Source: Actinomycetota bacterium | Lineage (GTDB): Bacteria > Actinomycetota > Thermoleophilia > Gaiellales > Gaiellaceae | Direction: 5' to 3' | Assembly: GCA_013696185.1 (NCBI GenBank) | Contig: JACCZA010000013.1 | Coordinates: 1-17,888 of the forward strand | DNA length: 17,888 nucleotides | Part shown: piece by piece, positions 13,381 through 17,888 of the stretch | Layout of the letters: every line of letters begins with the position of its first letter | Numbering within the stretch: position 1 is the first letter of the stretch | The notes under the pieces: model-generated | What the model saw: only the letters and a program-made list of their open reading frames with translations | What the model was told of the DNA's origin: nothing | The model's database searches: none | Position numbers and translations under genes: made by a program

Positions 13381-14930
13381 CCTCGACCGCCGCGCAGGCG
13401 CGCGCGTCGGGGGAGGCGCGGTCGCGCTCGACCGCCGCCCTCTCGGCGCTCGTCTTCGGGGCGGGCACCGGCGCGCTCGCGATCGAGATCTGCGCCTCGC
13501 GCCTGCTCGCGCCCTACTACGGCTCCTCCACGATCGTGTGGGCGAACCTGATCGGGCTCGTGCTCGCATCGCTCGCGCTCGGCTACTGGCTCGGCGGCCG
13601 GCTCGCTGACCGCCGGCCGAGCATCCACCTCCTCGGGCTCATCGTGCTGGCCGCGGCCCTCCTCGTCGCGGCGATCCCGTTCGTCTCGACGCCGTTCCTC
13701 GACGTCGCCGCCGGGGGCCTCGACGAGCTCTCGGCCGGCGCGGTGATCGGCTCCTTCTTCGCGACGCTGGCGCTCTTCGCGCCGCCCGTGACCCTGCTCG
13801 GCATGGTCTCGCCCTTCGCGATCCGCCTCGCCCTCGACGACCTCGACTCGGCGGGTGCCGTCGCCGGGCGGCTCTACGCGCTGTCGACGGCCGGGAGCCT
13901 GCTCGGCACGTTCCTGTCGGCGCTCGTCACGATCCCGCTCCTCGGCACGCAGCGAACGCTGCTCGGCTCGGCGGTCCTGCTCGCGCTCGCCGCGTGCGTC
14001 CTGCTCGGGAGGCGCTGGCTCCTGCTCGCCCTGGCGCTCGCCGCGCTGCTCGCCGTGCCGCCGGGAGCCGTGAAGGCGGCCCGCGGCGTGATCCACGAGA
14101 CGGAGTCGCGCTACCAGTTCGTGCAGGTGCGCGAGCGGGACGGCGTCCGGCGCCTCTACCTGAACGAGGGCATCGCCGTCCACTCGCTCTGGCGGGCCGA
14201 CACGGTGCTGACGGGCGGCGTCTGGGACGCCTTCCTCGCGGTGCCGGCGCTGCTCGACCGCCCGCCGCGGCGGGTTGCGATCCTCGGCAACGCGGGCGGA
14301 ACTGTCGCGCGCGCCTACGGCGTCTTCTACCCCGACGCGGCGATCGACGGGGTCGAGATCGACCCGGCCGTCACGCAGGCCGGCAGGCGCTACCTCGGCC
14401 TCGGCGACAACCCGCGCCTGCGCACGCACGACGCCGACGCGCGCCCGTTCCTGCGTGGGTCGAGCACGCGCTACGACCTCATCTTCGTCGACGCCTATCG
14501 CCAGCCATACGTCCCGTTCTACCTGTCGACGCGCGAGTTCTTCCGGCTGGCGCGTCAGCGGCTGCGACCCGGCGGCCTGATCGCGCTCAACGTCGCGACC
14601 GTGCCGGGCGACCGACGCCTCGCCAGCGCGCTCGCGGGCACGCTCGCGCACGAGCTCGAGGGCGTCTACACGTGGCAGGCGCTCCGCTTCAACCAGCTCG
14701 TGATCGGCACGACGAAGCAGCCGCGGCGAAGCGCGCCGGGGGCCGAGCCTGCGCGCCTGCGGCCGCTCGTGGAGCTTCTGCGCGAGCAGCTGCGCGGTCC
14801 CGTCGCTCCTTCCGCGGTCCCGTGGACTGACGATCGCGCGCCGGTCGAGTGGATCACCGACCGGATGATCGTCGAGTTCGCGGCCCGGGGCGGCGACCTC
14901 GACGAGCTTCCCCTGCCGACGGCTCCGTGA
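13377..14930 (+). CDS. Membrane protein with spermidine-synthase-like domain (seven helices plus Rossmann fold)
   Basis: The 517-residue protein has about seven transmembrane helices in its first 230 residues, then a cytoplasmic domain resembling spermidine synthase and class I methyltransferases. Visible are VAILGNAGGTVARAYGVFYP (nucleotide-binding loop, Gly304-Gly308), VEIDP (Glu327, Asp329, for the ribose), the acidic stretch HDADARPFL, YDLIFVDAYRQPYVP (Asp372) and LRPGGLIALNV. Databases call this layout fused MFS/spermidine synthase. True aminopropyltransferases have GGGDG in the first loop and a second Asp after the catalytic one; here the loop is GNAGGT and the second Asp is not seen, so spermidine synthesis is doubtful. 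The GTG start overlaps the phosphatase stop, and the stop overlaps the next start, both as GTGA. Fold call good, reaction unknown. Confidence 0.85.
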   Translation: MTSTAAQARASGEARSRSTAALSALVFGAGTGALAIEICASRLLAPYYGSSTIVWANLIGLVLASLALGYWLGGRLADRRPSIHLLGLIVLAAALLVAAIPFVSTPFLDVAAGGLDELSAGAVIGSFFATLALFAPPVTLLGMVSPFAIRLALDDLDSAGAVAGRLYALSTAGSLLGTFLSALVTIPLLGTQRTLLGSAVLLALAACVLLGRRWLLLALALAALLAVPPGAVKAARGVIHETESRYQFVQVRERDGVRRLYLNEGIAVHSLWRADTVLTGGVWDAFLAVPALLDRPPRRVAILGNAGGTVARAYGVFYPDAAIDGVEIDPAVTQAGRRYLGLGDNPRLRTHDADARPFLRGSSTRYDLIFVDAYRQPYVPFYLSTREFFRLARQRLRPGGLIALNVATVPGDRRLASALAGTLAHELEGVYTWQALRFNQLVIGTTKQPRRSAPGAEPARLRPLVELLREQLRGPVAPSAVPWTDDRAPVEWITDRMIVEFAARGGDLDELPLPTAP

Positions 14931-15706
14931 GGTTCCTGCGCGGCGACGGGCCGGTGCTGCGGATCGGCCACCGCGGAGCGCCGGCGCTCGCGCCGGAGAA
15001 CACCCTGCACAGCTTCGAGCGGGCCATCGAGCTCGGCGTCGACTGCATCGAGCTGGACGTCCTCTCCCTCGCCGACGGCACCCTCGTCGTCGCGCACTCG
15101 GACGACCTCGCCGAGGTCACCCACGGTGCGACCGCGGGGCTCGTCGAGGAGAGGACGCTTGCCGAGCTACGGACGCTCGCCCCCGACCTCCCGACGCTCG
15201 ACGAGGCGCTCGACTTCATCGCCGCCCGAGCCGTGGGGGTGCAGGTCGACCACCTGCTGCTCGGGCAGGAGGCGGAGGTGGCGGCGGCGCTCGCCCGGCA
15301 CGGTCTCGCCGAGCGGAGCCTCGTGGTGTCCTTCCACGGCGAGAGCCTGCGACAGCTACACGGGCTCGCGCCCGAGCTGGCGCTGGGGCTGACGTACCCG
15401 TTCGACCGGCGCGGCGTCGCGCGCCGCCGGCTGCTGACCCCCGCCGTGATCGCAGCGCTGCTCGTCATGCGGCGCTCCCTGCCGTACACGATCCCCGCCC
15501 GGCTCGCGCGCGCCGGCGCGCTCGTCGCCACGCTGCACTCCTTCGTCGTCTCGCCCGCCGTGATCGATCGCTGCCACCGCCTGGGGGTTGCCGTCTTCGC
15601 CTGGACGGTGAACGACCGGGCTCTGGCCGAGCGGCTCGATCGGGCGGGGATCGACGGGATCATCACCGACGATCCGACAATCTTTGAAGGTACGCTGCCC
15701 ACGTGA
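14927..15706 (+). CDS. Glycerophosphodiester phosphodiesterase-like protein
   Basis: GDPDs hydrolyse glycerophosphodiesters such as deacylated phospholipids to glycerol 3-phosphate and an alcohol. The 259-residue product shows His15-Arg-Gly, APENT, IELDV (Glu42, Asp44), His57 in VVAHSDDL, and C-terminal FAWTVND and GIITDDP, so the TIM-barrel GDPD family is clear. It departs from the usual pattern in two places: the residue after His57 is Ser instead of the common Asp, and the usual E(I/L)K segment reads VDHLL (Asp108, no Lys). Activity may therefore differ. No signal peptide is seen, so it is probably cytoplasmic or membrane-associated. The GTG start overlaps the preceding stop by four bases (GTGA), and its stop overlaps the next gene in the same way. 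An earlier ATG at 14849 lies inside the previous gene and is rejected. Confidence 0.88.
   Translation: MRFLRGDGPVLRIGHRGAPALAPENTLHSFERAIELGVDCIELDVLSLADGTLVVAHSDDLAEVTHGATAGLVEERTLAELRTLAPDLPTLDEALDFIAARAVGVQVDHLLLGQEAEVAAALARHGLAERSLVVSFHGESLRQLHGLAPELALGLTYPFDRRGVARRRLLTPAVIAALLVMRRSLPYTIPARLARAGALVATLHSFVVSPAVIDRCHRLGVAVFAWTVNDRALAERLDRAGIDGIITDDPTIFEGTLPT
15691..15696 (+). promoter_or_regulatory. -10-like element (TACGCT) for the L,D-transpeptidase gene
   Basis: TACGCT ends six bases before the GTG at 15703 and lies within the last codons of the GDPD gene. It suggests an internal leaderless promoter, so the transpeptidase, CcmG-like and CcmH-like genes could be expressed separately from the upstream phosphatase. 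Confidence 0.5.
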
Positions 15707-16887
15707 AACTCGCTGGAGTTCTCGCCCTTCTGCTCGCCTCGGCGCTCGCCGGCCTGCTTAGCGCCATCGTCCTCGCCGATCCGACGATCGCCGCCGTCTT
15801 CCAGACGGGCTCCACCACGTCGACGACGACGACGAGCACCGCCCCGACGACGACTGCGCCGACGACGACCGGGACGACGGGCTCGACGACCGGAACGACC
15901 GGCTCGACGACCACACGCACGACGACGACCACCCCGACGACGACCACGACACGGCGCACCACGACGGCCCCGACCACGACGGCTCCTCGCCCGAGGCCCC
16001 GGCCTCCCGCGAAGCCCGTCACGATCGCGCGGCGCGTCTCGATCGCCGGTGTGCGGGTGGGCGGCCTCACTCCCGCAAGCGCCAGACAGGTGGTGCGGGC
16101 CCACTTCGTCTCGCCTCTCGTCCTCACCTACCGCGGTCGCACCTTCCGGCGCGCTCCCGCCTCGTTCGGGACAGTCGCCTACGTCGAGGGCGCCGTCGCG
16201 CGCGCCCGCCTCGCCGTGCCCGGCAGCAGCGTGCCGCTCGTCGTGCGCCTGCGCGGCGATCGCGTGAGGGAGTACGTCGCCCGTCTGGCCGGCCGCTTCG
16301 ATCGCACCGCCGTCGACGCCCGCCTCTCGCTGCGGGGCACGAGCCCGCACGTCTCGGCGTCGCGGGACGGGCGGGCGCTCGACCGACTCGCCGCGACGAA
16401 GGCGATCGTGGCGGCGCTCGCCGGGAACAGCCGCCGCCCGATCGCCCTCTCGGTCGCGCCCGTGCGGGCCTCGGTCACCCGCGAGGGCATCGGTTCCGTC
16501 CTGGTGATCCAGCGTGCCTCCAACCAGCTCGCCCTGTACGACGGCATGCGGCTCCGCCGCACGTTCCGGGTGGCGACGGGCCAGTCGCGCTACCCGACGC
16601 CGCTCGGGCGCTTCTCGGTAGTCGTGATGTGGAGGAATCCGTGGTGGTACCCGCCGAGCTCCGACTGGGCGGAGGGCCTGAAGCCCGTGCCGCCCGGGCC
16701 CGGCAACCCGCTCGGCACCCGCTGGATCGGCATCTCCTCACCGGGTGTCGGCATCCACGGCACGCCGGACTCGAGCTCGATCGGCTACTCGGTCTCGCAC
16801 GGCTGCATCCGCATGCACATCCCCGACGTCGAGTGGCTGTTCACGCAGCTTCAGCCGGGAGCAACCGTCTTCATCGTCGACGCGTAG
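15703..16887 (+). CDS. Secreted or membrane-anchored L,D-transpeptidase (YkuD domain)
   Basis: L,D-transpeptidases make 3-3 cross-links in peptidoglycan outside the membrane. The 394-residue product begins with a hydrophobic signal or anchor (about 3-30), then a Thr-rich linker (37-95) and a basic Pro/Arg patch. A central domain (about 105-260, VSIAGVRVGGLTPASA) resembles the putative peptidoglycan-binding domain found with VanW/YkuD proteins. The YkuD domain occupies about 268-394, with PTPLGRFSVV, His352 in GIHGTP and SHGCIRMH with His366 and Cys368, the expected catalytic triad region. Start: GTG in a GTGA overlap with the GDPD stop, also six bases after TACGCT. Cell-wall role is well supported by family; the exact substrate is not. 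The next gene follows after eight bases. Confidence 0.93.
   Translation: MKLAGVLALLLASALAGLLSAIVLADPTIAAVFQTGSTTSTTTTSTAPTTTAPTTTGTTGSTTGTTGSTTTRTTTTTPTTTTTRRTTTAPTTTAPRPRPRPPAKPVTIARRVSIAGVRVGGLTPASARQVVRAHFVSPLVLTYRGRTFRRAPASFGTVAYVEGAVARARLAVPGSSVPLVVRLRGDRVREYVARLAGRFDRTAVDARLSLRGTSPHVSASRDGRALDRLAATKAIVAALAGNSRRPIALSVAPVRASVTREGIGSVLVIQRASNQLALYDGMRLRRTFRVATGQSRYPTPLGRFSVVVMWRNPWWYPPSSDWAEGLKPVPPGPGNPLGTRWIGISSPGVGIHGTPDSSSIGYSVSHGCIRMHIPDVEWLFTQLQPGATVFIVDA
15811..15986 (+). repeat. ACG/ACC-rich low-complexity tract coding the Thr linker
   Basis: Tandem Thr codons, mostly ACG and ACC with scattered TCG, CCG and GGG, encode a Thr-rich linker of about 58 residues after the membrane anchor of the L,D-transpeptidase. 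Such linkers space the catalytic domain from the membrane and are frequent glycosylation targets in Actinobacteria. Slippage could change its length between strains. Confidence 0.8.
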
Positions 16888-16895
16888 GGAGAGGC

Positions 16896-17459
16896 ATGGC
16901 CGCACGGGCGAAGCTCGGAGCACAGGTCGCGGCGGTCGCGCTCGTCGGCGCGCTGTTCGCGTTGCTCGTCTGGCGGCTCGCCACGCAGGAGCGAAGCAGC
17001 GTGCCGAGGGCGATCGAGCAGGGCGCGGTGATCGATGCGCCCGATTTCTCGCTCGCCCGCCTGGATGCCCCGGGAGAGCTCTCGCTCTCCTCCCTGCGGG
17101 GCAAGGCGGTCCTCGTCAACTTCTGGGCGTCGTGGTGTGCCCCGTGCAAGGAGGAGGCGCCGTTCCTCGAGCGCACGTGGCGCAAGCACCGCGCCGACGG
17201 GCTCGTCGTGCTCGGCGTCGACTTCAACGACGTCGACACCGACGCGCGCCGCTTCGCCCGCAAGCACGGGCTGAGCTTTCCGCTCGTACGCGACCGCAAG
17301 GGCGAGGTGGTCGGGCGCTACGGTGGCACCGGCGTCCCCGAGACCTACTTCGTCGACCGGCGCGGCAAGCTCGTGGCCTCGATCAAGGGGTCCGTGACCG
17401 TGAATGCCGAGGTCGAGGCTCGCTTCCGGCGCAACGTCGAGCTCGCGCTCGCCACGTGA
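16896..17459 (+). CDS. TlpA/ResA/CcmG-like membrane-anchored thioredoxin
   Basis: This 187-residue protein has one N-terminal membrane anchor (about residues 8-27) and an extracytoplasmic thioredoxin fold of the TlpA/ResA/CcmG type. The active site WCAPC has Cys81 and Cys84, preceded by VLVNFWAS and followed by KEEAPFLERTW; the cis-proline loop is GVPETYFVD (Pro148, with Glu149 as typical for this group). Such proteins reduce disulfides, for example in apocytochrome c before haem attachment. The following CcmH-like gene overlaps its stop by four bases, which supports a cytochrome c maturation role. The ATG is eight bases after the transpeptidase stop and is preceded by the purine-rich GGGAGAGG, a good though close ribosome binding site. 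Specific naming (ResA versus CcmG) is by context. Confidence 0.92.
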   Translation: MAARAKLGAQVAAVALVGALFALLVWRLATQERSSVPRAIEQGAVIDAPDFSLARLDAPGELSLSSLRGKAVLVNFWASWCAPCKEEAPFLERTWRKHRADGLVVLGVDFNDVDTDARRFARKHGLSFPLVRDRKGEVVGRYGGTGVPETYFVDRRGKLVASIKGSVTVNAEVEARFRRNVELALAT

Positions 17460-17888
17460 GGCTCGTCCTCGCCGTCGCCGCCGCGCTCCTCCTCGCCGCC
17501 CCGGTGCTCGCGAGCGAGGAGCGGCCGACCCTGGCAGAGCTGGAGTCGCGCCTCGTCTGCCCGACCTGCAACGCGCCGCTCGACCAGTCGAGCTCGGCCG
17601 TGGCCGACCGCATGCGCTTCTACATCCGCAGCTGGATCGCGGCCGGCGACTCCCGGAGCGAGATCGAGCGGAAGATGGTCGACCAGTTCGGCGAGCGGGT
17701 GCTGGCCGACCCGCCGAAGAGGGGGTTCAACCTGCTGGCGTGGGTGCTGCCGCTCGGCGGGATCGCTCTCGGCGCCGGCGCGATCGGGGTCGCGGCCTGG
17801 CGCTGGAGCCGCGGCCAGGGGCGCGACGAGCGCTCCGACCCTTCCGCCGACGCGACGGGCGCGCGCGTGCACCTCGAGCCCGAGCTCG
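17456..17888 (+). CDS. CcmH-like cytochrome c maturation protein, 3' end missing
   Basis: The frame opens with a GTG inside the stop of the thioredoxin gene (GTGA overlap) and stays open to the window end, giving 144 codons. The product has a cleavable signal sequence (LVLAVAAALLLAAPVLAS), then the CcmH core with LVCPTCNAPLDQSSS, ADRMRFYIRSWIAAGDS and FGERVLADPPKRGFN, followed by a transmembrane helix (about 98-118, LLAWVLPLGGIALGAGAIGV). CcmH uses a CXXC pair to reduce apocytochrome c; the classical LRCXXC motif here reads LVCPTC, keeping both Cys. After the helix comes a charged tail that continues beyond the window, possibly a longer or fused C-terminal part. Partner of the upstream CcmG-like protein in the same pathway. 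Confidence 0.92.
   Translation, partial: MRLVLAVAAALLLAAPVLASEERPTLAELESRLVCPTCNAPLDQSSSAVADRMRFYIRSWIAAGDSRSEIERKMVDQFGERVLADPPKRGFNLLAWVLPLGGIALGAGAIGVAAWRWSRGQGRDERSDPSADATGARVHLEPEL

Noticed and set aside
11512..13569. Long minus-strand frame (685 codons) opposite the phosphatase gene
   Set aside because: Mirrors the codon pattern of the phosphatase, whose catalytic motifs are intact on the plus strand.
13377..14930. Annotation as a genuine spermidine synthase (speE)
   Set aside because: The Asp of the GGGDG loop and the second acidic residue near the catalytic Asp are not seen, so the gene symbol is not justified.
15811..15986. ACG repeat considered as a CRISPR-like or satellite array
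   Set aside because: The repeat is triplet-phased, has no spacers and encodes a Thr-rich linker in a real gene.
13140..16350. Further long minus-strand frames opposite the SpeE-like, GDPD and transpeptidase genes
   Set aside because: Low-complexity translations and complete overlap with recognised plus-strand genes.

Overview
The window is dense, very GC-rich bacterial chromosome, with third codon positions almost always G or C and frequent GTG starts. Gene content and order point to a deep-branching actinobacterium. My best guess is the class Thermoleophilia (Gaiellales or Solirubrobacterales type), inferred from gene order, the lineage-flavoured small membrane proteins and the leaderless-type promoters; no marker gene for taxonomy is present. 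There are 17 protein-coding genes, two of them cut by the window edges. I see no tRNA, rRNA, CRISPR array, insertion sequence or prophage. No gene-free stretch exceeds 300 bases; the longest is 7487-7675.

Left part (1-9738, plus strand): the 3' end of mfd (transcription-repair coupling), a lipoprotein peptidyl-prolyl isomerase, mazG (NTP pyrophosphohydrolase), eno (enolase), pyk (pyruvate kinase), a terminator-like hairpin region, a cupin protein, an FtsB/DivIC-like division protein, a DUF501 protein, a 104-residue protein of unknown function and a 79-residue membrane protein that starts at TTG. The order mfd / lipoprotein / mazG / eno / ftsB-like / DUF501 is the conserved housekeeping block of Actinobacteria (compare Rv1020-Rv1025 of Mycobacterium tuberculosis). 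Here pyk and the cupin gene are inserted after eno, which places two consecutive late glycolytic enzymes side by side.

Middle (9767-10532, minus strand): two small membrane proteins of unknown function form a minus-strand pair. The pair converges on the left block and diverges from the right block.

Right part (10615-17888, plus strand): six tightly packed genes. They encode a four-GAF PP2C/SpoIIE-type phosphatase, a membrane protein with a spermidine-synthase-like domain, a glycerophosphodiester phosphodiesterase-like protein, a secreted L,D-transpeptidase with a Thr-rich linker, a TlpA/CcmG-like thioredoxin and a CcmH-like protein (cut by the window end). Most junctions are 4-base stop/start overlaps (GTGA), which suggests translational coupling. 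The products share envelope or signalling roles, but a common pathway is not shown.

The most notable sequence-level pattern is a TANNNT hexamer exactly six bases (seven or nine in two cases) upstream of the start codon of six genes on both strands. This is the expected geometry of a -10 element for leaderless mRNAs, and it also settles several start codons. I did not find a convincing new defence, mobile or RNA-based system. The most interesting protein-level items are the spermidine-synthase-like protein that lacks the usual acidic active-site residue, the GDPD with an altered metal-site motif, and the uncharacterised DUF501 and small membrane proteins.
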